A stretch of 64,000 bases of DNA from Mycolicibacterium komossense (GTDB taxonomy: Bacteria > Actinomycetota > Actinomycetes > Mycobacteriales > Mycobacteriaceae): positions 26,952 to 90,951 of the forward strand of contig NZ_JACKTY010000052.1 in assembly GCF_025822605.1 (NCBI RefSeq). The letters are read 5' to 3'. Below, one piece after another: positions 36,999-45,838 of the stretch. The position numbers and the translations under genes are program-made. The notes under the pieces are model-generated. The model did no database searches, was not told where the DNA came from, and saw only the letters and a list, made by a program, of their open reading frames with translations. Numbering within the stretch: the stretch's first letter is position 1; the number at the start of each line of letters is the position of its first letter.

Positions 36999-37091
36999 AT
37001 GACGTTCTCGACGGCGCTGCTGCGGGTGGGCAACGACACCGGTATCGAAGTGCAGCAGAAGAGCCAGGTCAGTGCGGTGCTCGGCAGCTGA
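36999..37091 (+). pseudogene. N-terminal remnant of a DUF1905-type protein
   Basis: A 30-codon frame, MTFSTALLRVGNDTGIEVQQ and so on to VLGS, ending in TGA. It resembles the first 30 residues of DUF1905 proteins, which continue for about 100 more residues (recalled family pattern: F-stA-L.-G-ntGIeV-..-V..LG). Here the frame stops exactly where the family continues, and the VanX-like gene begins 1 nt later. It is probably a deletion remnant. Confidence 0.55.
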
Positions 37092-37092
37092 C

Positions 37093-37743
37093 ATGCATCG
37101 CTATGTGGTCGCCGGACTCGCCGGCATGTGGGCAATCGTCGGGGCGAACGGGGTTGGTGCCGCTGCGCCGGACGCCCCGGTGCCGCCCGTCTCGGCGGCA
37201 GCGAGTGCTGCCGGTTTCGTCGACGTACTGTCCGTGGTGCCCGACGCGGTCATCGACTTGCGGTATGCCACGGCGGACAACTTCGTCGGGGTCCCGCTGT
37301 ATCCCGCCGATGCGCGTTGTCTGGTGCACGAATCCCTGGCGCCGGGGCTGGCTACCGCCGCAGCGACTCTGCGGGCAACCGGGGAGCGATTGCAGTTCTG
37401 GGACTGCTACCGGCCCCACGACGTGCAGGTGCGGATGTTCGACGCGGTGCCGAATCCGGCCTGGGTGGCCAAGCCGGGGCCGTACTCGCGCAGCCACGAA
37501 TCGGGCCGGTCGGTGGACGTGACCATCGCCGGGGCCGACATGGGCACTGGTTTCGATGACTTCACGCCGCGCGCAACGGCATTCGCCACCGACGGGGTCA
37601 GCGCTGCCGCGCAGGCCAACCGGGCCAGGCTCCGGACCGCGATGAACGCCGGCGGGCTGACGGTCTATTCCGGCGAGTGGTGGCACTTCGACGGACCCGG
37701 CGCCGGGGTGCAGCGGCCGATCAGCGACGTGCCGGTGAACTAG
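37093..37743 (+). CDS. VanX/DdpX-like D-Ala-D-Ala dipeptidase, secreted
   Basis: A 216-aa peptidase M15D-type protein. The N-terminal signal peptide (VVAGLAGMWAIVGANGVGAA, about residues 4-23) is followed by the metal-binding motif S-x-H-x2-G-x3-D (SRSHESGRSVDV) and the third ligand GEWWHF, with glutamate and histidine. The conserved arginine region is FWDCYRPHDVQ. Enzymes of this group cleave D-Ala-D-Ala dipeptides. An exported mycobacterial version could act on wall-derived dipeptide. It starts right after the DUF1905 remnant, so it may use a borrowed promoter. Confidence 0.86.
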   Translation: MHRYVVAGLAGMWAIVGANGVGAAAPDAPVPPVSAAASAAGFVDVLSVVPDAVIDLRYATADNFVGVPLYPADARCLVHESLAPGLATAAATLRATGERLQFWDCYRPHDVQVRMFDAVPNPAWVAKPGPYSRSHESGRSVDVTIAGADMGTGFDDFTPRATAFATDGVSAAAQANRARLRTAMNAGGLTVYSGEWWHFDGPGAGVQRPISDVPVN

Positions 37744-37786
37744 GGCGGCTGGTAGACGGGGTACGAGTCAACCGCCGCCCGCACAA

Positions 37787-37818
37787 AGCGCCCGGCAAGG
37801 TTATCCCTGCCGAGCGCT
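37787..37818. terminator. Hairpin between convergent genes
   Basis: AGCGCCCGGCA pairs with TGCCGAGCGCT, an 11-base arm with one internal C/A mismatch and a 10-nt loop. It lies between the stops of the VanX-like gene and paralogue B, so it could serve both. Confidence 0.7.
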
Positions 37819-37886
37819 GCGCGAGATCTACTGTCTACCAACCGATGAGCAGTGCCGTAGCGACTCCTGAAGGTCGCCGTTCAGGG

Positions 37887-39206
37887 CTATCGGCCAGCTT
37901 TGACGGATGAAGATTTACCCGTCGTCCGAGCCGCCTGAGCCGAGCCGTCCGAGTTGCCGGCGTTGGCACTGGCGCTTCGTGAGGGCGTCGCGTGGTCGAC
38001 TGCCGATGGGGTCTCGGTCTGTGTCCCCGGTTGCGTCGGCTTGGCTTTCGCCGAGCTGCCACTGGTCGCACGGCCGTTTACCTCACCCGGTACGGCCTTG
38101 TTGCCGTCCTTGGCGTCGATGCCCGGGTCCGGGGCCGCGTCCTTATCGACCTCGCCCGCTGGGGTCTTGTCGACGACGGTTTCCTGGGCGGCCTGCTCGA
38201 CCACGGTGGGTACCTCGGTGAGGGTGACGCCGCCCTCGGCGTTGACCACGTTCGACACCGGGTGCACCTCGGTTTGCGGTGTCTCTATCACCGTGCCGGT
38301 CGGTGCATCGAGGGTGATCGTCGCTGCGGTCGCGTCAGGAACGGCGGAAACGTCGGCGGCGGCCGTCTGCGCGGCTAGACGCGCGGTTGCCGGTGGCGCC
38401 AGCGCCGCCGCGATCGCCTGGGGGATCGCCACGAGCAGCGCTCCGATCAGGCCGGCGCCTGGGGCATAGGGAAGGAAGGTGAGAAGGCCCGGGTAGTTGT
38501 CCGGGTCTCCATTGAGGAACGCGCCGGTGACGGCGGCGGGAGTGTTGATGATGGCACTGAGCGCGCCCAGCGGATCGCCGGTACCGAGCGCGTCGGCCAC
38601 GGCTTGGCCCTGCTGCCCGAGCGCCGCGACGACGCTCATGACCGGACTCAGTACGCCGGACAGGAGCGGAAGCACGGTACTGACACTGGTGAGCGCGGTG
38701 ACGACCCTGGCAATGGAGTCCACGATCTGGCTGGGGATCGCCAGTGCGTCGAAGAGAGGGAAGCCGATCAGCAGTACCGAAACGATGAGGTTGTTGACCT
38801 CCTGGGCCGCGTCGATGACGTTGCCCTGTGCGAGATTCGCGGCCACAGCCTGAAGCGCCGCCGGGAGGGTCTCGGTCGCCCAGCTGGCGGCAGCTCCACC
38901 GGCACCGGTGAGGCCGGTGACGAGCGTTCCGCCGTAGCCGACCCAGTTGGTGATCAGTTGTCGCAGGGCCGGGGCGGGATCGGACGCGACCGCCGTGCCG
39001 ATCCCCGCGACGTTGGTGAGCGCGTTTTCGACGACGTTCAGCCACGGTGTGATGGGATCTACCGTCGCCGAGAGGCCGACCTGAGCCGAGTAGATGGCCG
39101 GGATCTGAACCTGTGGCGGTGACATCGAGATCGGTGAGGCGATGAGGGCGGTCGCCCCGACCATCGCGACCCCGGCGGTGAGATACGAGCGAACAGCTAC
39201 CTGCAT
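37887..39206 (-). CDS. Exported Ala-rich protein, paralogue B
   Basis: A 439-aa protein. The ATG at 39206 gives MQVAVRSYLTAGVAMVGATA, almost identical to the start of paralogue A at 14406; the longer frame upstream to 39287 is unsupported. The middle is hydrophobic and Ala/Val-rich (to about residue 290). The tail of 130 or so residues is charged and disordered, with acidic stretches. Shared elements with paralogue A are DPAP, SAIINTPAAV and AFLNG. No known domain is visible. It is probably exported or surface-associated (inference from the signal-like N-terminus and the Pro/Lys tail). Confidence 0.72.
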   Translation of the reverse strand: MQVAVRSYLTAGVAMVGATALIASPISMSPPQVQIPAIYSAQVGLSATVDPITPWLNVVENALTNVAGIGTAVASDPAPALRQLITNWVGYGGTLVTGLTGAGGAAASWATETLPAALQAVAANLAQGNVIDAAQEVNNLIVSVLLIGFPLFDALAIPSQIVDSIARVVTALTSVSTVLPLLSGVLSPVMSVVAALGQQGQAVADALGTGDPLGALSAIINTPAAVTGAFLNGDPDNYPGLLTFLPYAPGAGLIGALLVAIPQAIAAALAPPATARLAAQTAAADVSAVPDATAATITLDAPTGTVIETPQTEVHPVSNVVNAEGGVTLTEVPTVVEQAAQETVVDKTPAGEVDKDAAPDPGIDAKDGNKAVPGEVNGRATSGSSAKAKPTQPGTQTETPSAVDHATPSRSASANAGNSDGSAQAARTTGKSSSVKAGR

Positions 39207-39532
39207 TCCAGTCCCTAACCTCAGTTGACTCTGTCGGGTTGGCCGAAAACTGCCCTGAGAGGTCAGTGCGCGATGCGGATCTCTCACAGGAACTTCACGG
39301 TCAACGAGGAGCAGGTTAGCGGGATAACTAGAACGTGTTCCTGTTTACCCAATGGTAACTTCAGATTCTCTTGCGTTCTCAAATAACTTTGACGAGCGTT
39401 GCCGCCTTCAGTAGGCACGATGAGCGTCCACAACGTGGCCATGAAGGGACGAAGGTCGCTCCAGTCGCCTCGGCTGCATCGTCAGCCCTGTCCGGTCCGC
39501 TTCGCCTCGAAATGCCGTCCCGGTGTGCTCGG
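39207..39532. other. Intergenic region with KstR-like site
   Basis: The gap is 326 nt between the DapB-like gene (stop at 39533, minus) and paralogue B (start 39206, minus). It holds the probable promoter of paralogue B and a KstR-like element at 39329-39342. I saw nothing else. Confidence 0.6.
39329..39342. promoter_or_regulatory. Degenerate KstR-like site
   Basis: TAGAACGTGTTCCT fits TnnAACnnGTTnnA except the final A. It is 123 nt upstream of the paralogue B start, a plausible promoter position. Confidence 0.55.
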
Positions 39533-40624
39533 CTAGAGCTTGAACCGTCCGGCGAATCCCCGCAGCGGCAGATCGGCACTCGTCAGTAGTCCCGGTGGCG
39601 CGGCCACCACCGAGGTGATGGCGTTGAGTGCGGGCATCCCGGTGACCGTCATACCGATCGAGGCGAAGTTGTCGGGGTTGGACAGATCGACACCGGGTTT
39701 CGGGAAGATCATGTGCTTGTTGTAGATATTGGGATCGCCCTTGATCGCAGTGATATAGCAGCCCTTGATATCCCAGCTGGGATCGGTGTGGGGGGTCATC
39801 TGCCATTCGAGGTGTGTCTCCACCCTCGGCACGCCGTCGACCATGCCCTGGTACTTGAGGTAGTTGCCACCCAGCGATCCCTTGGGCAGGGTGTACCAGC
39901 CCAGGTCGACATCCTTGGTGCAGGCGCCGAGCTCGTGGCTGAACTTCACCTCGTCGAGTTCGAGCCCGAAACAGTCGGCCATCATCAGCACGCTATCGGC
40001 GAACACCCGGGTGTACTTCTCCAGCTTGCCGGGGGTGCTCGGATCATCAACGGGCAGTCCGTAACCCACCTCGATCCAGGTGTCCTTGCTGTGGTGGCAT
40101 GACACGTCGACGGATTCGAGCGTGGTGATGTTCTCGATCTCGGCGACATCGGCCGAGCACACCACGCCGAGGATCTGGTTCACGCCGGGGTTCATTCCCG
40201 TGCCGTAGAAGGTCGAGCCGCCCCTCTCGCATGCCTCGGCCAGCAGCTGGGTGACCGGCTTGCCGGAGGGGTGGGGGTGATTCCTGTCGCGATGCCAGCC
40301 GGTGATCCAGTCGGCTGTCGTGACGATATTGATTCCGGCCTCAAGGACTTTCACGTACAGGTCCTCGTCGGGGAAGACCCCGTGAAACGTCAGCACATCG
40401 GGCTTGGCGGCGATGATCTCGTCGATCGATCCGGTGGCGATCACTCCGTTGGGTGCCAGCCCGGCGATCTCACCGGCATCCCGACCGATCTTTTCCGCTG
40501 TGTAGCAATGCAATCCGATCAGTTCGAGATCAGGTTGCTCGGCGATCCGTTTGATCATCTCGGTACCGACGTTGCCGGTCGCGACCTGGAACACCCGGAC
40601 CGGGCGCTGTGCAGTTGACTTCAT
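39533..40624 (-). CDS. DapB-like NAD(P)-dependent oxidoreductase
   Basis: A 363-aa protein related to dihydrodipicolinate reductase and amine dehydrogenases. It has an N-terminal Rossmann motif VFQVATGNVGTEMIKRI, a middle region with FYGTGMNPGVNQILGVVCSA and a long C-terminal domain. Similar proteins are frequent in mycobacterial steroid and ring-oxidation clusters, usually unassigned. It begins 6 nt downstream of the stop of the Rieske gene, so the two are one transcript. Confidence 0.8.
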   Translation of the reverse strand: MKSTAQRPVRVFQVATGNVGTEMIKRIAEQPDLELIGLHCYTAEKIGRDAGEIAGLAPNGVIATGSIDEIIAAKPDVLTFHGVFPDEDLYVKVLEAGINIVTTADWITGWHRDRNHPHPSGKPVTQLLAEACERGGSTFYGTGMNPGVNQILGVVCSADVAEIENITTLESVDVSCHHSKDTWIEVGYGLPVDDPSTPGKLEKYTRVFADSVLMMADCFGLELDEVKFSHELGACTKDVDLGWYTLPKGSLGGNYLKYQGMVDGVPRVETHLEWQMTPHTDPSWDIKGCYITAIKGDPNIYNKHMIFPKPGVDLSNPDNFASIGMTVTGMPALNAITSVVAAPPGLLTSADLPLRGFAGRFKL

Positions 40625-40630
40625 CGAAGA

Positions 40631-41662
40631 TCAGCCCTTCTCATTGAGTGACGCGACGCGCAGATCCGCGGCACTGCCGCCGCGGCCGTCGGGGTAGAAC
40701 TGCATGGCCCATTTCCGGATCGCGGTGAAACCCTCGAATTCCGATGACGACAACGCTGGCGGATCCGAATAGCGTTGGTGTGACCAGATATAGATGTCCT
40801 GCCTGAACTGGCGGATGACCTCTTGGCCGAACTCTTGGGCCTTCAGCTCGGCTCTTGGGGTGTCCTTGCCCGGGGTGCGGCCGATGTAGACGGTGAAGCG
40901 CACATCCGAGGTGTGGTCGTCGACCGGGGTGACGGCCGAGATGGTCCGGTTGTCGATCATCCCGGAACTCTTGGTGACCGCGATGCCCAGCCCGCCGTTG
41001 ATCGCTTCCACGCCGCTGCGCACATCGTCTATCGACTGGTTCTCGTCGCCTTCGAAAGTGATGGTGAAGTCGACGTAGGACACGGGTGCGGCGAAGTCGT
41101 GTCGGGTGAACACCGGGACTATCGGGGTTTTGTGCACGAACTTGAAGTGAGCGAAATCCACCCCGTTCTCCAGAACGTACTGCGGGTGCAACTCCAGGTT
41201 CGGCTCGTAGATGCTGGCTCTGGGGTAATAGTCGGCGGCGCTGCTGCCATCGGCGAAGCTGGCGAATACGTCGGGCGGGTCGAAGAACGGTTCCCGGCGC
41301 TCGGTGTCATGCCAGATGTACACCGCGTCGTTGTGCTCGGCGACCGGATAGGTGCGCATCCGCCGCCCCCGGTTGGGGCGACTCTCGTACGGGATGCAGA
41401 CGTTGTGGCCTTCGTGATTCCACTGCCAGCCGTGGAAGGCGCACTCGATGACCTCGCCTTCGACGTGACCGCCGAAACCCAGGTGGGCGCCGAGGTGTTC
41501 GCAGTACGCATCCATCACGGTCAGCCGGCCGGATCGCGCCCGCCAAGCCACCATCTCCTGGCCGAAGTACTTCATGTGGTGGACGTCGCCGACGGCGATC
41601 TCACTGCACCAAGCGACCTGAAACCAGCCGGTCGGCGTCATCGACAGCGGCGGTTTCGCCAT
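40631..41662 (-). CDS. Rieske non-heme iron oxygenase (KshA-like)
   Basis: A 343-aa oxygenase alpha subunit, starting at the ATG at 41662 (MAKPPLSMTPTGWFQV). The Rieske ligands are C-x-H (CEHLGAHL) and C-x2-H (CAFHGW), about 17 residues apart; the iron site follows in NGVDFAHFKFVHK. It is related to KshA but clearly different in the C-terminal half, so another substrate is likely. No reductase is encoded nearby. It is divergent from a TetR gene, which probably controls it together with the DapB-like gene. Confidence 0.88.
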   Translation of the reverse strand: MAKPPLSMTPTGWFQVAWCSEIAVGDVHHMKYFGQEMVAWRARSGRLTVMDAYCEHLGAHLGFGGHVEGEVIECAFHGWQWNHEGHNVCIPYESRPNRGRRMRTYPVAEHNDAVYIWHDTERREPFFDPPDVFASFADGSSAADYYPRASIYEPNLELHPQYVLENGVDFAHFKFVHKTPIVPVFTRHDFAAPVSYVDFTITFEGDENQSIDDVRSGVEAINGGLGIAVTKSSGMIDNRTISAVTPVDDHTSDVRFTVYIGRTPGKDTPRAELKAQEFGQEVIRQFRQDIYIWSHQRYSDPPALSSSEFEGFTAIRKWAMQFYPDGRGGSAADLRVASLNEKG

Positions 41663-41683
41663 CGCGGGTGTCCTCTCCGAAGT

Positions 41684-41746
41684 GTTGCACCTGCGTCGGT
41701 TGGAGAATAGTAGAGCCTTCTGTGAAACTACACCAGAGGGTGCAAC
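41684..41746. promoter_or_regulatory. Divergent Rieske/TetR control region
   Basis: GTTGCACC at 41684-41691 and its inverse GGTGCAAC at 41739-41746 flank a 47-nt segment containing the weaker dyad TAGT...ACTA. They are candidates for TetR operator halves, but the spacing is unusual. Confidence 0.35.
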
Positions 41747-41788
41747 GGAAAACTCCGAAGCCGGCCGACGGCCACTACTGTCAGTGCG

Positions 41789-42412
41789 ATGAGCCAACCG
41801 GGAACCGTGCAGCGGCGTCCCAACCGGCGTGGCCACGCGACCCGGGAGAACATGCTTGAGGCGGCGCTGCGGGCGCTGGCCACCGGGGACCCGGGATCGG
41901 TCTCGGCCAACCGCATCGCGCGGGATATCGGTGCCACGTGGGGTGCGGTGAAGTACCAGTTCGGTGACGTCGACGGATTCTGGGCGGCCGTCCTGCACCG
42001 GACCGCGGAGCGTCGTGGTGACGTGCCTGCGTTGACCGACTCCACGGCGCCGTTGCGTGAACGCGTCGCACAGATCATCGACATCCTCTACGACGGGCTG
42101 ACCGCCACCGATTCCAAAGCCATCGAGAACCTGCGAATGGCGCTGCCCCGTGAGAAGTTCGAACTGGAACGGCTCTATCCGCTGACCGCGGCCGAGCTCT
42201 CGTCGTGGGGGCAGGGCTGGATCGCGTCGTGCCAGACCGCGTTCGCCGCCATCGACGTCGATCCCGAACGGATCCGCGAAGTCGCGACGTTCATTCCCGG
42301 AGCAATGCGGGGGATCGTCTCGGAGCGGCAACTCGGCGCGCTCTACGACCTCGATCTGGCCCGGCGCGGACTCACCAACGCGATCGTCGCTTACCTCGAA
42401 GGCTCGCGCTGA
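41789..42412 (+). CDS. TetR-family regulator
   Basis: A 207-aa protein. The N-terminal DNA-binding domain contains HATRENMLEAALRALA, the helix-turn-helix ANRIARDIGATWGAVKYQFG and DVDGFWAAVLH. The C-terminal ligand domain is helical. It is transcribed away from the Rieske oxygenase gene, 126 nt apart, the usual arrangement for local repression. Ligand unknown. Confidence 0.88.
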   Translation: MSQPGTVQRRPNRRGHATRENMLEAALRALATGDPGSVSANRIARDIGATWGAVKYQFGDVDGFWAAVLHRTAERRGDVPALTDSTAPLRERVAQIIDILYDGLTATDSKAIENLRMALPREKFELERLYPLTAAELSSWGQGWIASCQTAFAAIDVDPERIREVATFIPGAMRGIVSERQLGALYDLDLARRGLTNAIVAYLEGSR

Positions 42413-42438
42413 CGGCGCCCCCTGGCGTGGCAGCCGGG

Positions 42439-43080
42439 TTAAGCGACGCTTCCGGTGGCCTGGTAGATGACGCGCCGGGCCAGTTCGACGGCATGGTCGG
42501 CAAAGCGTTCGTAGTAGCGGCTGAGTAGCGCGACGTCGACGCCGGCCGCGACGCCGTGGCGCCACTCCTGGTCCTTGAGAACCGTGAACAGGTGACTGTG
42601 CAACTCGTCGATCGCGTCGTCGTCATGACGGATCTGGGCGGCTTTACGCGGATCGCGGGAGACAACCACATCGCGTGCGCTGTTGCCGAGGTCGACAGCG
42701 ATCCGGCCCATCTCGGTGAAGTAGGGGGCGACGTCGTCGGGCACTGCGCAGCGCGGATGCCTGCGCCGCGCGATGGTGGCGACGTGCAGGGCGAGCGCGG
42801 CCATTCGATCGACGTCGGCGGCGTTCTTCATCGAGCTGACCACCGTACGCAGGTCACCCGCGACAGGTGCCTGCCGCGCGAGTAGAACCAGAGCCCGCTC
42901 TTCGGTGGCGACGCCCATCTCGACGATCGCCTCGTGATCGGTGATCACCTCTTCGGCGAGGGTCAGATCGGGGCCGAGCAAGGCCCGCGTCGCGCGCTCC
43001 ATCGACACCCCGGCGAGCCCGCACATATCGCCCACTTGGGCGAGCAAGGCCGAGAGTTCGTTCTGATACGCCGTGCGCAT
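42439..43080 (-). CDS. phoU: PhoU-family phosphate regulator
   Basis: A 213-aa protein with two three-helix PhoU repeats. Their typical sequences are ATEERALVLLARQAPVAGDL and HLFTVLKDQEWRHGV, each with acidic metal-ligand positions (DRMAALALH, ERFADHAVEL). Length equals that recalled for M. tuberculosis PhoY2. PhoU proteins link the Pst phosphate transporter to the SenX3-RegX3 system. No pst genes are nearby. Confidence 0.9.
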   Translation of the reverse strand: MRTAYQNELSALLAQVGDMCGLAGVSMERATRALLGPDLTLAEEVITDHEAIVEMGVATEERALVLLARQAPVAGDLRTVVSSMKNAADVDRMAALALHVATIARRRHPRCAVPDDVAPYFTEMGRIAVDLGNSARDVVVSRDPRKAAQIRHDDDAIDELHSHLFTVLKDQEWRHGVAAGVDVALLSRYYERFADHAVELARRVIYQATGSVA

Positions 43081-43185
43081 GACACCAAAGTATGACCTGA
43101 CCGGCGCAAATGACCTGCTTAGGATGGTTAACAGATGATGAAACGCTGGCGAAAGGTCGGCCGCAGCCGAGATCGCAGAGCCGGC

Positions 43186-43629
43186 CTACTGGCCGGTGAG
43201 CGACGGGAGGTTCACGACGATGGCCTCCTGCGTGCTGCGGGCGATGACGACGACAGCCTCCTGCTGCGGATCGTTGTTCTCCTCGCGGTGTGGCGTGTAG
43301 GGCGGGACGAACACGTAGTCGCCCGGGGCGGCCTGGATACGGGATTCCTGTCCGGTGTTCTCGTCGATGAAGACGAACTCCGGGTTGCCGCTGACCACAT
43401 AGATCGCGGTCTCCGCCTCGCCGTGATGGTGGTCGCCGGACGCTGTCGACGGGCTGACGTGGGTCTGGCCCATCCATAGTTTCTCGGAGCCGACGCTGCT
43501 GTTGCTGATCGCCTCGAAACGCTGCATACCCGAGGTCTGGGCGGTGTCGCCGTCGACGTCGTCGCCGCAGATGTGGCGCACGTTGGGATGGGAGCGCGGT
43601 AGATCGGGATGGAAACCCTCGGTACTCAC
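43186..43629 (-). CDS. Cupin-domain protein
   Basis: A 147-aa protein from GTG 43629; upstream sequence to 43728 is open but looks non-coding. It has a single cupin barrel, with motif 1 in GDHHHGEAETAIYVVSGN (histidines and glutamate as metal ligands) and motif 2 in PGDYVFVPPYTPHREEN. The N-terminus (RSHPNVRHICGDD) carries further histidines and a cysteine. Function unknown; small cupins often bind metal in dioxygenases or sugar isomerases. Confidence 0.78.
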   Translation of the reverse strand: MSTEGFHPDLPRSHPNVRHICGDDVDGDTAQTSGMQRFEAISNSSVGSEKLWMGQTHVSPSTASGDHHHGEAETAIYVVSGNPEFVFIDENTGQESRIQAAPGDYVFVPPYTPHREENNDPQQEAVVVIARSTQEAIVVNLPSLTGQ

Positions 43630-43761
43630 AGCGACGACGATAGTCCGGCCGGCCGGGGCTAAAAAGGTCCCAGGAACTGAGGACTTCGGGCTCTGTCCTG
43701 GCCACGGTGCCCTCCGCCACGATGACACTGACGAACAGTTCGGCTAACCGAGGGCAGTTCC

Positions 43762-44754
43762 ATGAATCCACATTTCCCGACCGAGGAGACCGTCCGCGCG
43801 TCGTTGTCGCTGGCGTCGCGTGCGCCGTCGGTGCACAACTCCCAGCCATGGCGATGGCGCGTCGGCGACGAGAGCCTGCACTTGTACGCCGTCCGCGACT
43901 TGCAGTTGCGCCGTACTGATCCCGACGGCCGCGACCTGATGTTGAGTTGCGGGACGGCGTTGAACCACTGCGTGCTCGCTCTGGCCGCCCTCGGCTGGCA
44001 ATCGAAGATCCATCGCTTCCCCAACCCGGCGGATCCCGATCACCTGGCGTCGGTCTCGCTTCGGCCGTCACGACCGACCGAAACCGATATCGCATTGGCC
44101 GCGGCCATTCCGCGGCGGCGCACCGACCGGCGGCTGTACAGCAGCTGGCCGGTACCGCGTGGCGATATCGCGTTGATGGGTGCCCGCGCCGCCCGCGCGG
44201 GGACGCTGCTGCGTCAGATCGAGGCGACGGAGTCGCTCAACGCGGTGGTCGCGAGATCCGTCCGAGAGCATGCGACCGATGACGCCTACACCCGTGAGCT
44301 GGCCGAATGGAGTGGCCGGTATGCGTCGACAGCCGGCGTGCCTGCCCGGAATACGCCACCGTCGGACCCCGCCGCCACCCCGCCCGGTCGGTTGTTCGCC
44401 GGCACGGCCCTGGCCCAGCCTCCCGATGTGGCAGCGGGAACCGACCGTGGCGTCCTGGTGGCGCTGGGTACCGCGGCGGACCACGACATCGACCGGTTGC
44501 GGGCCGGTGAAGCCACCAGCACCGTCCTGCTGACCGCGACCGCGCTGGGGTTGGCCAGCTGCCCGATCACCGAGCCGCTGGAAATCGCGCAGACCCGCAA
44601 AGACCTGGCCGTGGACGTTTTCGGGGCGACCGCATTTCCGCAGATGCTGCTGCGCATCGGTTGGGCTTCGCTCAACGCCGACCCGCTGCCGGCGACCCCG
44701 CGCCGTCCGCTGGCGGAAACCGTTGAATGGCTGCACGGTTCGAGGTCTTTCTAG
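43762..44754 (+). CDS. Acg-family nitroreductase-like flavoprotein
   Basis: A 330-aa protein of the Acg/Rv3131 nitroreductase-like family. It has the N-terminal ASRAPSVHNSQPWRWRVGD, the arginine-rich RRRTDRRLYSSWPVP, and the C-terminal GLASCPITEPLE. In M. tuberculosis several such genes belong to the DosR dormancy regulon. A weak DosR-like element lies at 43677-43696. In the family FMN is bound in an unusual lid-closed site and reductase activity is poorly defined. Confidence 0.86.
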   Translation: MNPHFPTEETVRASLSLASRAPSVHNSQPWRWRVGDESLHLYAVRDLQLRRTDPDGRDLMLSCGTALNHCVLALAALGWQSKIHRFPNPADPDHLASVSLRPSRPTETDIALAAAIPRRRTDRRLYSSWPVPRGDIALMGARAARAGTLLRQIEATESLNAVVARSVREHATDDAYTRELAEWSGRYASTAGVPARNTPPSDPAATPPGRLFAGTALAQPPDVAAGTDRGVLVALGTAADHDIDRLRAGEATSTVLLTATALGLASCPITEPLEIAQTRKDLAVDVFGATAFPQMLLRIGWASLNADPLPATPRRPLAETVEWLHGSRSF

Positions 44755-44788
44755 GGTCGCGGCCAGGCTCTTCGGATAGATTGCGCGG

Positions 44789-45781
44789 ATGGCACGACCA
44801 CCGATTCGGATCGGCATACTCGGCGCTGCCCGCATCGCGCCGTCGGCGCTGATCGCCCCGGCAGCGGGTAACCGCGAGGTACAGGTGGTTGCGGTGGCCG
44901 CGCGCGACGTCGCACGGGCGCAGACCTTCGCCACCAGACATGGCATCGCTCGAGTGCACCCCAGCTATGGCGCGCTGATCGACGCCCCCGACATCGATGC
45001 CGTGTACAACCCGCTGCCGAACAGCCTGCATGGCCGGTGGACCCGCGCGGCGCTGGCGGCGGGAAAGCATGTGCTGTGCGAAAAGCCGTTTACCGCCAAC
45101 GCCGAGGAAGCCCGTGAGATCGCGGAACTGGCAGCCGGCTCGGATCGGGTCGTCATGGAGGCGTTCCATTATCGCTACCACCCGTTGGCGTTACGCGTCG
45201 AGGACATCGTCGCCTCGGGGGAGCTGGGCACACTGACCCATGTCGAGTCGGCCATGTGCTTTCCCTTGCCGAAGTTCTCCGATATCCGCTATGACTACGG
45301 ACTGGGCGGCGGGGCGTTGATGGACGCTGGCTGCTATGCGGTGCACATGGCCCGTATCTTCGGTGGCGCAACTCCGGAAGTCGTTTCGGCGCAAGCGAAA
45401 TTACGCGATCCGCAGATAGACCGGGCCATCACGGCTCAGCTGCGATTCCCTGCCGGGCACACCGGTCGGGTGCGCGCCTCGATGTGGTCATCGCATGTCC
45501 TGCAGATCAGCGCACGGGTGATCGGTGACCGTGGTGAGCTGCGCGTGCTGAACCCGGTCATGCCGTCGCTATTCCATCGGCTGACTGTTCGGACTGCCGA
45601 AAGTAAACGCGTGGAACGGCTTTCGAAGCGGCCATCCTATGCCTATCAGCTGGATGCGTTCGCCGGTGCCGTGCTGCGCGGCGAACCGGTCAAGACCTCG
45701 CCGCAGGACTCGGTACAGAACATGACCGTCATCGACGCGATCTATCGCGCTGCCGGCCTGCCCCTGCGTGAGCCAAGCTGA
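44789..45781 (+). CDS. Gfo/Idh/MocA-family oxidoreductase
   Basis: A 330-aa protein. The N-terminal Rossmann domain has IRIGILGAARIAPSALIAPA and VVAVAARD, with the catalytic-lysine motif CEKPFTANAEEA at about residues 97-108. The C-terminal alpha/beta domain shows GGGALMDAGCYAVHMARI, including the conserved D and H. Substrates in the family are sugars and related alcohols; the specificity is not readable. It starts 34 nt after the nitroreductase gene. Confidence 0.87.
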   Translation: MARPPIRIGILGAARIAPSALIAPAAGNREVQVVAVAARDVARAQTFATRHGIARVHPSYGALIDAPDIDAVYNPLPNSLHGRWTRAALAAGKHVLCEKPFTANAEEAREIAELAAGSDRVVMEAFHYRYHPLALRVEDIVASGELGTLTHVESAMCFPLPKFSDIRYDYGLGGGALMDAGCYAVHMARIFGGATPEVVSAQAKLRDPQIDRAITAQLRFPAGHTGRVRASMWSSHVLQISARVIGDRGELRVLNPVMPSLFHRLTVRTAESKRVERLSKRPSYAYQLDAFAGAVLRGEPVKTSPQDSVQNMTVIDAIYRAAGLPLREPS

Positions 45782-45838
45782 TCGAACAGCTACGGTTTGG
45801 CCAAACGTACCCAGCAGGCCGAGCGCTGACATGCAACG

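Noticed and set aside
43680..43699. AGGAC-N10-GTCCT inverted repeat as a strong operator
   Set aside because: Arms are only 5 bp and the spacing fits no known family; it is kept only as part of the weak DosR candidate.
43630..43728. Longer N-terminus of the cupin protein
   Set aside because: The residues (rich in Arg, Trp, Pro) look like shadow translation; GTG 43629 fits the cupin start better.
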